From positions 49,028 through 113,027 of the IMG/VR virus record IMGVR_UViG_3300009788_000090: a DNA stretch of 64,000 bases; one strand, written 5' to 3'. Position numbers and translations under genes: made by a program. This document shows positions 16,611 through 25,597 of this stretch, in pieces (within the stretch, counting starts at the first letter, position 1; each line of letters opens with the position of its first letter). Under the pieces are notes generated by a model. The model did not search any database. It had not been told where the DNA came from and saw nothing but the letters and a program-made list of their open reading frames with translations. This DNA is from a virus.

Positions 16611-17174
16611 CTAAATCACGAACCCTTCTGCTACACTAGTAACATTATTTTGTGGATAAAACTTTTTACATTTGGTTGTTTCTTCAATACAAGCCTCCAA
16701 CATAGCCTCCACGGAGTAATGGAAACAATGTACTGTTCCTTTGTTTACATCATTTAACCCCGCATGACCACATCTTCTGTGAAATCTATCAGCATCAAAT
16801 TCAGATAAAACTTGTACTATTTTGTCCATAGTAGTTTCTTTGACTGAATGTAAATCTAGCATTTCTTCCCAACTACCCTTGTGGTTGCTCAAGTAAAATT
16901 GAACCTTAGCGGCAGCATATCTACAGGGCGGAACAAGCCTGGAGCTTTTGCCTCTGCCTTTTCCGTGATTCACTTCATCAGTGAACCCTTCTGTTCTCTT
17001 ACAAGAAAGACAACAGAGAAGCTCTTCTTGGCACGGAGAATGTTTCTTGCTGGTATCTTTCTCTTCGCTCTTTGGCTTTGTGTCAACTTTTTCTTCTATG
17101 TCAATTTTTTCTTCTGGGACAATAACCACAACGTTGTTTTTGCCTCTACCTTTTCTCTTTCTACCCTTACCCAT
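16611..17174 (-). CDS. Cys/His-rich protein with basic N-terminus
   Basis: 187 residues. Starts with a Lys/Arg-rich segment (GKGRKRKGRGK), then an acidic-basic linker, then CQEELLCCLSCKRTEGF and several scattered Cys/His. A second basic patch is HGKGRGKSSR. Likely zinc-binding. It overlaps the ATP-grasp gene by eight bases, so it may be part of the amidoligase pathway, for instance as substrate or carrier (inference). Confidence 0.6.
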   Translation of the reverse strand: MGKGRKRKGRGKNNVVVIVPEEKIDIEEKVDTKPKSEEKDTSKKHSPCQEELLCCLSCKRTEGFTDEVNHGKGRGKSSRLVPPCRYAAAKVQFYLSNHKGSWEEMLDLHSVKETTMDKIVQVLSEFDADRFHRRCGHAGLNDVNKGTVHCFHYSVEAMLEACIEETTKCKKFYPQNNVTSVAEGFVI

Positions 17175-17892
17175 CTAGTACTTCCCACCACCTTTGTAAA
17201 AATGAATCTAACCTAACAGCTGTCGAGGCTCCTATGCCTGGGCAGCTATTTATTTCTAAAAGAAAGAGTTCTTCGTTTGGCGCTCTAAGAATATCCAAAG
17301 CTATAAAATCTAGATGTGTTTGTTCAGCCACATTCCTAGAAAAGTGTATCAAATCTACACCCGCGTTTGAAACTCGTTTCCCGCACTGTACAAAAACTCC
17401 AGGAGCTTCACGAATATGAGAGATTAGAATTTTGGGGTCTCCGTCTGGAGTTTTAATGACAAAAATCCTGAACTCTCTTTTAGCTTCAATGAATGTTTGA
17501 AACAAACTGTACTGTCTCAAATTAACAGTGTCTATGTTCTCTTTAGTCACTAATTCTTTGTTTCTCCCTTTCCTGCCTGTTCTACCTTTGGCATAAAAAG
17601 GTAAATCTGGGAGTTCGTTAATGTTGGTTGTGGTGTACGGCATGTACTCAGATAACAAGTTGAACATAGTTACCTTGTCACTGGATTGTTGTACATGCTC
17701 TGGGCGATTTAATACCACAACATTCTCAGCTAGCTCAGAGTCGATGCTTTCAGCTCCAAAGTTTAGTAATAGCCCATTTCTAATTCTCTTTTTGGAGTTG
17801 GTTTTGAGCACTCTAAAAGCATTATCTTTCAGATTACCTATAGTGTCACTACTAAAAGGTACACTATGATAAACACTTCGTTTTGTTACCAT
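17167..17892 (-). CDS. ATP-grasp ligase-like protein
   Basis: 241 residues. The C-terminal half has EFRIFVIKTPDGDPKILISH and DFIALDILRAPNEELFLLEINSCPGI, which carry the ATP-grasp nucleotide/metal ligands (acidic residue, then E-x-N). ATP-grasp enzymes form amide bonds through acyl-phosphates. It lies in the same operon as two amidoligases and a class II glutamine amidotransferase, a known type of phage gene neighbourhood for peptide or amide modification. Confidence 0.75.
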   Translation of the reverse strand: MVTKRSVYHSVPFSSDTIGNLKDNAFRVLKTNSKKRIRNGLLLNFGAESIDSELAENVVVLNRPEHVQQSSDKVTMFNLLSEYMPYTTTNINELPDLPFYAKGRTGRKGRNKELVTKENIDTVNLRQYSLFQTFIEAKREFRIFVIKTPDGDPKILISHIREAPGVFVQCGKRVSNAGVDLIHFSRNVAEQTHLDFIALDILRAPNEELFLLEINSCPGIGASTAVRLDSFLQRWWEVLDG

Positions 17893-17894
17893 TC

Positions 17895-18557
17895 TTACAG
17901 CTCCCCATCTTCATCATCATCGTCAAACTCGTCTTCATCAAACACTTCATCGTCATCAAATTCTTCATCTTCTTCATCCTCTTCAGTGTTAAATTCTCGC
18001 ATAATCCTGTCCATGTCAACAGGTTGTCGAACTGTACCATCCCGATCCATGATGTGTGTACCATCTTGGTTGATTGTAGTATGGAACGCATTACCTATGT
18101 GTGTGAAAATTGGCCCACCCTGAGCTGGAGGTTCAGGTATAGGAGGTACAGGATTAGCATTAGGCCCGGCGGCGCGTCTTTCCTCTTGTATTGCTCTAGC
18201 CTGAGTGATAGTCAAATTTCGTGTTCTTTCCGTGAATTCAGCTCTTACCCTAGATTGTCCTCGCCTGTATGTTTTTTTTCCAGTGTAACATTGTTTACAG
18301 AAATGTAATCCTCTTTTCTTAAAAACATGTGCTGGACAAACATATTTTCCACATGTCTTACAGACAAGCAAATCCTCTCCGAAAGTGAAGCACTCGGAAC
18401 ACTTTATACCACTACCTAATAAATCCTCTAAGTGATAGTGAGAAATTAATCCAGTATCCCAAGCCACAGTGTACAATCTACCTCCCTGTGAACTACGCGA
18501 GGTAAGTATTTTTCCAACATTTTGTCCATTTGTTACATTACCATCCAACACTTTCAC
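17895..18557 (-). CDS. Zn-binding protein with long acidic tail
   Basis: 220 residues. Residues about 50-95 hold CSECFTFGEDLLVCKTCG, CPAHVF and HFCKQC, a treble-clef/B-box-like cluster. A Pro-rich linker (about 130-145) leads to a C-terminal tail of about 35 residues that is almost only Asp/Glu. The tail is a good candidate for polyelectrolyte contact or for being modified by the nearby ligases (inference). Confidence 0.7.
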   Translation of the reverse strand: MKVLDGNVTNGQNVGKILTSRSSQGGRLYTVAWDTGLISHYHLEDLLGSGIKCSECFTFGEDLLVCKTCGKYVCPAHVFKKRGLHFCKQCYTGKKTYRRGQSRVRAEFTERTRNLTITQARAIQEERRAAGPNANPVPPIPEPPAQGGPIFTHIGNAFHTTINQDGTHIMDRDGTVRQPVDMDRIMREFNTEEDEEDEEFDDDEVFDEDEFDDDDEDGEL

Positions 18558-18863
18558 CTATAAATCTCTCCATATTGGGCCTATTGTGCCAGTCCCAGTA
18601 TCATTTGTTTTTAGTTTTCTTTTCCTCATCACTTTTTTTGGTTTTACAACACTAGCACAAACACCACTACAAGCGCTTCTCACTGAACAAAATTGACAAC
18701 AACTCGAAGAGCTTTTGGGCAAACACGCTCCCAATTGACAATATTTGTAGTGAGCACTGTTCACAGGAACACAATCTGTGTATTCAGTTCTATCACTTGC
18801 TGCTTGTTTAGTCTTTAAAACTCCTAGTTTTATCAATATGTTTGATTGTCGTTTAATAACCAT
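18558..18863 (-). CDS. Cys-rich small protein
   Basis: 101 residues from ATG 18863, three bases after the upstream stop. A cluster of cysteines (CQLGACLP, then CCQFCSVRSACSGVC) resembles the Cys-rich insert of the neighbouring amidoligase at 18866. Basic C-terminus. Unknown role. Confidence 0.6.
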   Translation of the reverse strand: MVIKRQSNILIKLGVLKTKQAASDRTEYTDCVPVNSAHYKYCQLGACLPKSSSSCCQFCSVRSACSGVCASVVKPKKVMRKRKLKTNDTGTGTIGPIWRDL

Positions 18864-18865
18864 AC

Positions 18866-20452
18866 TTATCTTTTGAGGGACAAGAATTGTCCCACAGAAC
18901 CATCCCACAGCAACTCCCGTCTGGATGAAACATAAGTTTCTATAGTTCGCGCAGGTAAACCACTATGGGCGCTGACCTCAGCAAACCATTTCTTTGGAGT
19001 CTCCGCAGTGACTTGGTTAGTCTCTATGATAGCTGTAATAACTTCATCATGCTCCTGATTCTTTTGTTTGTAAAATTTCTCAACTGCACGCCAATCTTGA
19101 TTTTTCCATGAAGTGAAGTGAGAGTGTACAGGAGTTTCACACAGGGAAAATAAGATATTGTAAGCTTCTTCTGACAAAGATAATATCTCTGCTTTTAAGA
19201 AGTTTACAAAGTATTTACTTCTATCTATGACTTTTTTCCTGTCTTTAGTGTTTAAGTGTGGTTGTGATGCTCTGTGCTCCCAATCTCCGCCAGCCACCAA
19301 ACTATTAGCTAAATGATTAACGTTATTCATTTCTCTTGTTTCCACTAATCCATATCTGGAAAGAGAAACTGATTTCATCATCATAGCAGACACTAATACA
19401 CAAAAAGCACTAAGCACACTTGGAGAAAAAATACCATCAGGATACCTAGCCTCAACGTGAAGTTTTACTATGTTACCTGTTTCGTCCATCTGTACATTGT
19501 TAATGTTCAGAAAGGAGTATTTTCCCTCATGTCTTGCCATGTGTTGTTGTATGCTGCCAAACGTTTTTCTATTCAGAGTCCCATTCACACCAATCAGTGT
19601 TTGGAAATTCCTATGTTTTTGCCACCTAGTGATGTGCGTAATATCAACAGCCGAAGTCAGCCAGATTAAAACATCTGTAAAACTCCTGTGTAGTTGATAG
19701 AAATTTTTCAGCACAATACTAGGGATTGTAAAGCCCATTTCGTTGTACTCAGTCTGTCCATTATCATAGTAAGCCAAGAGATAATGTATGTGAGTGCTAC
19801 ATCTTGGAGATAAAGTACAACCATGATTCGATAAAGTATTAATAATAGACTCGAAGTTGTTCTTCATCAGTCCAAAGTTTATTCTTTGAGCTACTGTTGG
19901 CACTTCTATTCCATCCGGCACAGAGCCTTCTGTCTTAACTTCCAGAGCTGCACATTTGCCAGTAATATCATGCCTCAAAGTGGGCTGTAACTCTCTTGCA
20001 AGAGTTTGTATGAACTCTTTTTTAACTCTTTTCTTAGTGGTAGCGTCGCAACGAGAAAATGTACAAGGTGAGCAAATTCTTTTATCTTTGCATTTAACAC
20101 AAGATTTTGCACTACGTTTTTCAGGGCAGCTACTACTACATAGAGGTTGGAATTGCCTACACTCTTTGGCAGCTTTTTTGGTGTACATGTTGTAAGGATG
20201 CCCACATATCATCTTGTGGTTCACGCAGATAGTACATTGGGGAACACATTTAGGTATGAGTTCACACATGCACGCTTCTCTATCAGAGAAGTGTAAGCAA
20301 GGACAGTAATCTTGTGGTTTCCAAGCCATGTGAACCTCAAACTCTACCGCTGTTTTTTGGGTAGCCAATAGACCATCCATAATCTGCTCATACTGAATGG
20401 CAGTTATGGTATCTTTTTGCTGTGTTAAAAATACTTCATCTTTCCCGCCCAT
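18866..20452 (-). CDS. Amidoligase_2-type (glutamine-synthetase fold) enzyme with Cys-rich insertion
   Basis: 528 residues. Signature segments of the Amidoligase_2 family: AVEFEVHM at about residue 36 (first metal Glu pair), GIEVPT at about 190, CSTHIHYLL at about 225 (the CGxHVH-type motif), and VEARYPDG further on. Between the first strand and the rest, residues about 50-135 form an inserted domain with some 20 cysteines in CxxC-like pairs. Such enzymes ligate amines to carboxylates at the expense of ATP. Its ATG overlaps the amidotransferase stop. Confidence 0.72.
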   Translation of the reverse strand: MGGKDEVFLTQQKDTITAIQYEQIMDGLLATQKTAVEFEVHMAWKPQDYCPCLHFSDREACMCELIPKCVPQCTICVNHKMICGHPYNMYTKKAAKECRQFQPLCSSSCPEKRSAKSCVKCKDKRICSPCTFSRCDATTKKRVKKEFIQTLARELQPTLRHDITGKCAALEVKTEGSVPDGIEVPTVAQRINFGLMKNNFESIINTLSNHGCTLSPRCSTHIHYLLAYYDNGQTEYNEMGFTIPSIVLKNFYQLHRSFTDVLIWLTSAVDITHITRWQKHRNFQTLIGVNGTLNRKTFGSIQQHMARHEGKYSFLNINNVQMDETGNIVKLHVEARYPDGIFSPSVLSAFCVLVSAMMMKSVSLSRYGLVETREMNNVNHLANSLVAGGDWEHRASQPHLNTKDRKKVIDRSKYFVNFLKAEILSLSEEAYNILFSLCETPVHSHFTSWKNQDWRAVEKFYKQKNQEHDEVITAIIETNQVTAETPKKWFAEVSAHSGLPARTIETYVSSRRELLWDGSVGQFLSLKR

Positions 20453-21705
20453 TAAGAACTCTTCCTATTCTTTACTTTTTCAGACAATTCATCATAAGGC
20501 AACTGTAGGAAAGAAGCTCGCTCTGTGAGTAATACTTCCATATTTGATATTAATGCCTCTTCCTCTAGTGTTTTTACATTCTCAAGCTCTTGCCCAGAGG
20601 TATAACGACCCATCAGATAGGCTGCATTGAATATATCTAGGAGATTGTCCTTATCATTTCTATTCATAGCATGTCCACCGTTCTTGAGTAACCTTGTTTT
20701 AAATATCTCTGAACTCATAGCGTAGTGTAGTTGTGCTTTTATTTTAGCACTTTCCATAGTAGTATCCCCTAACTGTTTTCCTGGGGCTAAACTGTGCTGC
20801 CTCCTATTTCTATCAATATTTACTCCTTGATTGTGTCCGAACTCACTCCCTAAACCAGCTTTTCTTCTCCTTTGCACTTCTGCTCTATCAGCAGCAGTGT
20901 AGTAACCCTCGAAACTTTTTCCAACCGGATTAGCATCGTCAATTAGAAACGCCTGGTCTCCATAGTCTATACCTTTTTGGGGTATATTAGAATCAAGGAT
21001 TAAACCTCTGTCACCGCGCATGTGGAAAGTATCACTAGTGCCTTTGATTCCTACTGCCTTCAAAGCATCACTAATGAAAAGGTACTCAGAAACAACTCCG
21101 ACAAGTCCCAACTCTGGTACTCTGAAAACAATTATTGGGTTACGATTTTTGTAAAGCCCCAAGATATTAGGTTGGTGTAAATTAACTGTAACGCAAGCAA
21201 ATCCACCTTCTAATTCCTCACATGTTTTCTTAATAGATTCCTTTGTTATCTTCTTAGGGTTGTAATGTTTGAGCAACCTAATAATTACTTCACTATCAAC
21301 AGAGCCGTCCCTGGACAGTTTGTGTTCTTTCACCAACTCATCATCATTCATAATAGTACCGTTGTGTATCCCCACAAAGGGGTGTACTAATACAGGATGA
21401 TTATTCTGTTTGATGGATGCTGAACCCTTAGTGGTTCTCCTACAATGAGCTAGGATAGTTTTGGTTCTAGCACCTATGGTTGGGATTAGCATATTGTATT
21501 GTTCCGATTCAATGAACTCCGCTGATTTGGCGTTCGATTTGAGCAATACAGCGTCACCACTTTTACTAATGGTAACTATCCCTGTAGCGTGTTCTCCTCT
21601 TTTACTAGTAGATTGGATTAATGAACCCAATAGGGTACGAATATCTCCGTACTCTTTCTCTGTCCTTACCTTGTTCTCTAAACTTAACGCTACTATCCCG
21701 CACAT
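20452..21705 (-). CDS. Class II glutamine amidotransferase
   Basis: 417 residues. The mature catalytic Cys follows Met1 (MCGIVAL), then KRGEHATG, AHCRRTTKGS and HNGTIMNDD, all diagnostic of Ntn-type GATase domains that release ammonia from glutamine. The C-terminal 200 residues (with a basic RRRKAGLG segment) have no recognised synthase partner, so ammonia may be passed to one of the co-encoded ligases. Confidence 0.88.
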   Translation of the reverse strand: MCGIVALSLENKVRTEKEYGDIRTLLGSLIQSTSKRGEHATGIVTISKSGDAVLLKSNAKSAEFIESEQYNMLIPTIGARTKTILAHCRRTTKGSASIKQNNHPVLVHPFVGIHNGTIMNDDELVKEHKLSRDGSVDSEVIIRLLKHYNPKKITKESIKKTCEELEGGFACVTVNLHQPNILGLYKNRNPIIVFRVPELGLVGVVSEYLFISDALKAVGIKGTSDTFHMRGDRGLILDSNIPQKGIDYGDQAFLIDDANPVGKSFEGYYTAADRAEVQRRRKAGLGSEFGHNQGVNIDRNRRQHSLAPGKQLGDTTMESAKIKAQLHYAMSSEIFKTRLLKNGGHAMNRNDKDNLLDIFNAAYLMGRYTSGQELENVKTLEEEALISNMEVLLTERASFLQLPYDELSEKVKNRKSS

Positions 21706-22022
21706 ACTAATTTATCCTCTATCCTAGCCGTCACTTCGGTGGGATTCATAAATATCTTGTAAAACATTGGTGGAGTAATCACTTTTTTTGTGAAAGCCCC
21801 TGTGTGTGTTCTCAATTCTTTAAAGTAGTAATGAACATCTTTTGGAATCGAAAGCCACAACTCTCCTTCAATTTGAAAGAACAGTCTGTCACACTCTTTC
21901 CCTGTTTCCAGTTCCATTTTCTTTTCTTCACTTATTAAATCTCCATAGCACCAAACTAACTCTGCCATTGGAAACTCAATAAGATAAAGTTGATCTGGAT
22001 TACCTACTTGCACTAACAGCAC
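21693..22022 (-). CDS. Protein of unknown function in amidoligase operon
   Basis: 109 residues from GTG 22022, chosen since AAGGAG lies nine bases upstream and the GTG overlaps the amidoligase TAG (TTTTAGTG). Upstream frame extension lies inside the amidoligase gene. Mixed alpha/beta. Overlaps the amidotransferase start by 13 bases. Confidence 0.65.
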   Translation of the reverse strand: MLLVQVGNPDQLYLIEFPMAELVWCYGDLISEEKKMELETGKECDRLFFQIEGELWLSIPKDVHYYFKELRTHTGAFTKKVITPPMFYKIFMNPTEVTARIEDKLVCAG

Positions 22023-23086
22023 TAAAATATTCTCCTTAATCCAGTTAGAAAGCCGTACTGAGCCATAAATCCTGGGTCTTGAGACAATGTGCTGGATATG
22101 AACTTCTGATAACCAGATTTTCCGTATCCTACACCCTTCCAATTTGTGAATAGATTTGTTCCTAAAATTTCTTGGTTATCGGCCAAGTAGATAATTGAAG
22201 CCCACTCGAATGGGTCGTCGAGGCGAAAAAACCTCTTACCTAAACCTATCAAAGTGCCATCAGATACCCTATTGGGCAATGGTTTTTGTCTGTGGAACAA
22301 CTCTATTAAGTAAGCGATGTTATCCAAAGCTAAGTACTTATCTTGTAAGTTGATAGCCTGCTTTGAAGACTCCGCTAGATGAGAAATAATAGTCTTGGCT
22401 AAGACAGAGTTCTCAAAGTACATGGTTATCATAGTCCTAGCTAAGAGGAAAATCATAGAAGTTGTTGCCGGATGCCATACCCACCAATTAGAGGGAACTC
22501 GGTACTCTAACCCGTGTGCTGGCCGTCTGTAAGCTCCTGCGGAACCATAGACTTCCCTACGCCTCTTGTTGCTGTCCTCTTGGTCTTGCTCAAAGAGCAC
22601 ACCGATGTTACCAACACCTATATCTAAGAGCTGTACTACTTCGTGGATTTGTTTGTCGGTGAGCCGAGTTAATGAAGGAGACCCAAAGTGCATGTGACCA
22701 CCAGCATACCTATCTAATTGCTTCGGGTCGGCTTTGACTACTCTCACTTTGCCGGAATACGCATCTTTATCTTCTTCACAACCAAACTGTCTGTCGGCTG
22801 CTGGTAAAGCATCCAGTACTTTTCTTGGAACTTCGTAGGTGGATGCCCTGCTAACGTCGAGACCTTCGCTTTGGCAAATACGTTGAACGCTCATTATCGA
22901 GGAACCGATGTAACTGAGTAAATGCTCTCTACACGAGGCTGCTGAGGGGTTTATCTCAACATTGATACCGTCTTTCTTAACTTTTTGACTTCGCCTGATT
23001 GCGGCTGAGACTTCTTCCGCTGGTACTATTTGACCCGTTTTGTTGACTAATGGTAGCTCTGGGTCAGCTCCTAATCTTAAATCCAA
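22022..23086 (-). CDS. phiEco32-like COOH-NH2 ligase-type 2 (amidoligase)
   Basis: 354 residues, TTG start with AGGAAG eight bases upstream. Motifs of the family: LGADPELPL at the N-terminus, VEINPSAASCREHL, GGHMHFGSP and LEYRVPSNWW, which make up the glutamine-synthetase-like ATP/metal site. Related phage genes occur with ATP-grasp and amidotransferase genes, as here. Substrate unknown. Confidence 0.87.
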   Translation of the reverse strand: MDLRLGADPELPLVNKTGQIVPAEEVSAAIRRSQKVKKDGINVEINPSAASCREHLLSYIGSSIMSVQRICQSEGLDVSRASTYEVPRKVLDALPAADRQFGCEEDKDAYSGKVRVVKADPKQLDRYAGGHMHFGSPSLTRLTDKQIHEVVQLLDIGVGNIGVLFEQDQEDSNKRRREVYGSAGAYRRPAHGLEYRVPSNWWVWHPATTSMIFLLARTMITMYFENSVLAKTIISHLAESSKQAINLQDKYLALDNIAYLIELFHRQKPLPNRVSDGTLIGLGKRFFRLDDPFEWASIIYLADNQEILGTNLFTNWKGVGYGKSGYQKFISSTLSQDPGFMAQYGFLTGLRRIF

Positions 23087-23101
23087 TCATGAAACTTCCT
23101 T

Positions 23102-23776
23102 TCAATTTGTTTTGGCTGTCTTCGGTTTGGCTTGCTCTTGTAATTTTCTGTAAATTTTGTTAGGCCCAGTATTTTTTATCTCAAAGTCGTTGGTTATTTT
23201 CTCGTTCATAATCCTCGACATGAGTATGTACATGGGGCGTGGCACTTGAACGGTAGGCATATCTGGAGCTTCCCTAGTTTCGTCCGTGTACAGTAGTGAT
23301 TGTAAAACCCCCTTGCTGGTCAAAAATCCTATATAGGGGATACTGCCCGTAGCGTATTCCACTATTGCTATCTGTTGTCTTTCTGCCAAGTTATCAAATA
23401 TGGCATTGAACACGGTTTCATCTTTCAAAGTCTTATCTGGTCGTACATAGTAACGATTACTACCGGGCGAAAGTGAGCCTGCTTTAGATTCTGGTATCAA
23501 GTGCAACACCTTAATCTCTTTAGCAGGATTTAATATTTTGTCCTTTTGTGTATCTGTCAATTCATATAGTTCACCGTCTATCATTACTTTCTTCGTTATA
23601 TCGTCTGCGTCAACTTCTGCTTCGCAATAAGTACAAAACGATTTAGTTTCGATAGCACCATCATCTTCAATGTGAAAGGTTTTTCGTGTTACCTCTTTTG
23701 TTTCAGTTGCTTTATATAATGCAACGTTTGTAAAGTGTCTGCCTATCTTTAGTTTAAGTTTTGCTGTAGCTCTCAT
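23102..23776 (-). CDS. ku: Ku-like DNA end-binding protein
   Basis: 224 residues, slightly shorter than bacterial Ku. It follows the Ku core: MRATAKLKLKIGRHFTNVALYKA, a CxxC knuckle SFCTYCEAEVDADDI, ELYELTDTQKDKI, RYYVRPD, AIVEYATGSIPYIGFLT and LQSLLYTDE. Bacterial and some phage Ku proteins bind DNA ends and recruit a ligase for end joining. No LigD is seen here, so a host ligase or end protection may be involved (inference). First gene after the promoter at 23.85 kb. Confidence 0.85.
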   Translation of the reverse strand: MRATAKLKLKIGRHFTNVALYKATETKEVTRKTFHIEDDGAIETKSFCTYCEAEVDADDITKKVMIDGELYELTDTQKDKILNPAKEIKVLHLIPESKAGSLSPGSNRYYVRPDKTLKDETVFNAIFDNLAERQQIAIVEYATGSIPYIGFLTSKGVLQSLLYTDETREAPDMPTVQVPRPMYILMSRIMNEKITNDFEIKNTGPNKIYRKLQEQAKPKTAKTN

Positions 23777-23834
23777 CTACGAATCCTCCTATCGGGTGTT
23801 TGCTACTATTTAGTAACTGCAACAACACAAACAC

Positions 23835-23864
23835 ATAATACCATAGTCTTAAAACGCTTGTCAA
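23835..23864 (-). promoter_or_regulatory. Sigma-A-like leftward promoter for the Ku/amidoligase operon
   Basis: On the - strand TTGACA (23864-23859), 18-bp spacer ending in TGG, then TATTAT (23840-23835). A block AAAGTCGCAGGTCA lies directly upstream of the -35 (about 23868-23885) and is nearly identical upstream of the promoter at 63.06 kb. Confidence 0.85.
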
Positions 23865-23928
23865 TAGCCTTGACCTGCGACTTTGCAAAACCAAGCGACC
23901 AAACGCCATTTAACATTTTGACGGATTG

Positions 23929-24198
23929 CTATCCACCATATATATGTCTACAATTATCTATGGCCTCCTTCATTCTTTCTATAAGAAGTTGTTCTTCTTC
24001 GTCTCTGGGCAATGCAAATCTAGCGTAACCTAATAGTAATCTAAACTTTGCAATGTTCCCTTCTTCGACTTTTGGAATGAGTACATCTAAAAATTCACCC
24101 CAAGGTAAATCAGGTAGTTCTCTAAAGTTTAGGTTATTAAAATCATTTTCATTAAATCCCAATTCTTCTGATACCTGTGCAAAAACAGAACTAGGCAT
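23929..24198 (-). CDS. Protein of unknown function
   Basis: 89 residues from ATG 24198 with GGAGGG upstream and TAATG coupling. The first residues MPSSV recur at the start of the SNF2 helicase at 34847, as does an N-terminal acidic/helical pattern. Helical. Confidence 0.7.
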   Translation of the reverse strand: MPSSVFAQVSEELGFNENDFNNLNFRELPDLPWGEFLDVLIPKVEEGNIAKFRLLLGYARFALPRDEEEQLLIERMKEAIDNCRHIYGG

Positions 24199-24452
24199 TA
24201 TATACCCTCCAATAGTTTGTCTACGTCCATCTCTATCAGTAGCTTTGCTTCTTCTACCGATTCTCTTATTATTTCTTTCATAGTGTCTGAAAGAGATGAG
24301 CTGAGAAACTCTGGCAAACACTCTGGTCTGTATACTATACCATTGTAACAATCATCCCAATCACAACCGATGCCTCCGCAACTACTACAAGTGCAGTGAT
24401 TAAAACCATCCCAACTTGGGTGGTTCCAGTGAGGCCGACGCTCGTTTGTCAT
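24198..24452 (-). CDS. Small Cys-rich protein
   Basis: 84 residues from ATG 24452, just after the previous gene's stop with AGGA upstream. HCTCSSCGGIGCDWDDC suggests zinc binding; the C-terminal half is helical and acidic. Confidence 0.65.
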   Translation of the reverse strand: MTNERRPHWNHPSWDGFNHCTCSSCGGIGCDWDDCYNGIVYRPECLPEFLSSSLSDTMKEIIRESVEEAKLLIEMDVDKLLEGI

Positions 24453-24457
24453 ATAGT

Positions 24458-25021
24458 CTATCCTGCGAGTTTCCAATACTTTTTATAATCTCTCTTTCCG
24501 TTTAAACCTGTTCCAACAAATTCAAATATCTTTGTGTGGTGGCCGAGTGAGCCTATTACATTTTTTCCACAAAGTTCATTTACCTCTTTTGTAGAGTATA
24601 CTCGCCCTGGTTCCATCTTGCTCGCGATAAATGTTTGTATAGATGGTCGCTTATCTGTTTCTTCTGTGCCGATAAGTTTCCATTTGGCGAACCCTACATT
24701 TTTGAAGTTCTTTTCATGTCGTCCCATGACACTAGATATTTTAGAGTTTTTGATACCTTTAGTAGCCAACAAATCGTTTATTTCAGTTACAGTATATTCT
24801 CTGTTTAGCTCCATTAATTCAACCAACGTAGATGCTATAGTCGGTTTCTGTTCTTTTGCTGGTGGTCTATTTTTCTCTACAACTGGGTCTACCATCTTAG
24901 CGTTTAAATAGGGTATTCCAGCGCGTAGAGAGCGGTCTACAGCGTCAAAAAACTTAGATGGGCTGTGTACGTCCACTTCTTCTATAGTGCCATCTGAGCG
25001 CAGTATACGTGAAGTAGCCAA
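24458..25021 (-). CDS. Protein with two tandem winged-helix-like repeats
   Basis: 187 residues. Two copies of a 60-residue unit can be aligned: residues about 63-117 (TVTEINDLLATKGIKNSKIS, ending FAKWKL) and about 128-186 (STKEVNELCGKNVIGSLGHH, ending YKKYWKL). Each looks like a small HTH/winged-helix domain. A DNA- or protein-binding regulator is plausible. Confidence 0.7.
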   Translation of the reverse strand: MATSRILRSDGTIEEVDVHSPSKFFDAVDRSLRAGIPYLNAKMVDPVVEKNRPPAKEQKPTIASTLVELMELNREYTVTEINDLLATKGIKNSKISSVMGRHEKNFKNVGFAKWKLIGTEETDKRPSIQTFIASKMEPGRVYSTKEVNELCGKNVIGSLGHHTKIFEFVGTGLNGKRDYKKYWKLAG

Positions 25022-25027
25022 TTCAAA

Positions 25028-25198
25028 TCACTTTCCTTTTGCTCCAGGCCAAAGCTCTTCTTTTTCCTCGTCCTCTTGTATCTTGAATTTTCCTCCACAA
25101 GTATCGCAGGTGTACATACCACAACCACATCCAACTATACCTGTGCGTGGTAGTGGCGACGAACCACAATGAGGACAGAACCTTATTGCCATACTCAT
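25028..25198 (-). CDS. 56-residue Zn-ribbon protein
   Basis: FCPHCGSS, then CGCGMYTCDTCGGKF, giving two zinc knuckles, and an acidic/basic tail. ATG 25198 with GAGGAG upstream. Lies between the stop at 25200 and the start at 25021. Confidence 0.7.
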   Translation of the reverse strand: MSMAIRFCPHCGSSPLPRTGIVGCGCGMYTCDTCGGKFKIQEDEEKEELWPGAKGK

Positions 25199-25199
25199 A

Positions 25200-25436
25200 C
25201 TATATTTTCTCCTCAGTTGTTATGGTGAACACTTGAGCCTCTAAATATATTTCATACATTCTGTTATCTTCGCATTCGTGTCTAACCATGTTTACAGAGT
25301 GTCCACCATTTATAGCATCTACTAAATCCTCTCTATCTACTAGAGGATTTTCGCAAATCGGACATCTCTTTTCTAATAGTTCATCAAAAGTTATGTAATT
25401 TTGAATATTCATTTTGGGTTTTGAATGGCCATCCAT
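25200..25436 (-). CDS. Small Zn-binding protein
   Basis: 78 residues, strong AGGAGGT site upstream, TAATG coupling. CPICENPL is one zinc half-site; HECED may add ligands. Unknown role. Confidence 0.7.
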   Translation of the reverse strand: MDGHSKPKMNIQNYITFDELLEKRCPICENPLVDREDLVDAINGGHSVNMVRHECEDNRMYEIYLEAQVFTITTEEKI

Positions 25437-25597
25437 TATGAAGTACCTCCTTTGCGTGATCTAGTTCTCATATTGAGTTGAAATATAACTCCACGTTTTT
25501 TACCGTTCTTATCTAATTGGTATAATCTAGTATACTCTCCTTCACTCATTGGAGGTTTTATTTTCTTACCATTAGTTATTTCTCTGCGAGACTTCAT
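25436..25597 (-). CDS. Basic 53-residue protein
   Basis: Starts in an ATGA overlap with the upstream stop at 25594 and ends in TAATG with the next gene. Rich in Lys/Arg (MKSRREITNGKKIKPP and RTRSRKGG). Possibly nucleic-acid-binding. Confidence 0.65.
   Translation of the reverse strand: MKSRREITNGKKIKPPMSEGEYTRLYQLDKNGKKRGVIFQLNMRTRSRKGGTS

Noticed and set aside
17866-18123. Ser-rich frame on the + strand
   Set aside because: It is the antisense image of the Asp/Glu-rich tail of the 17895 gene.
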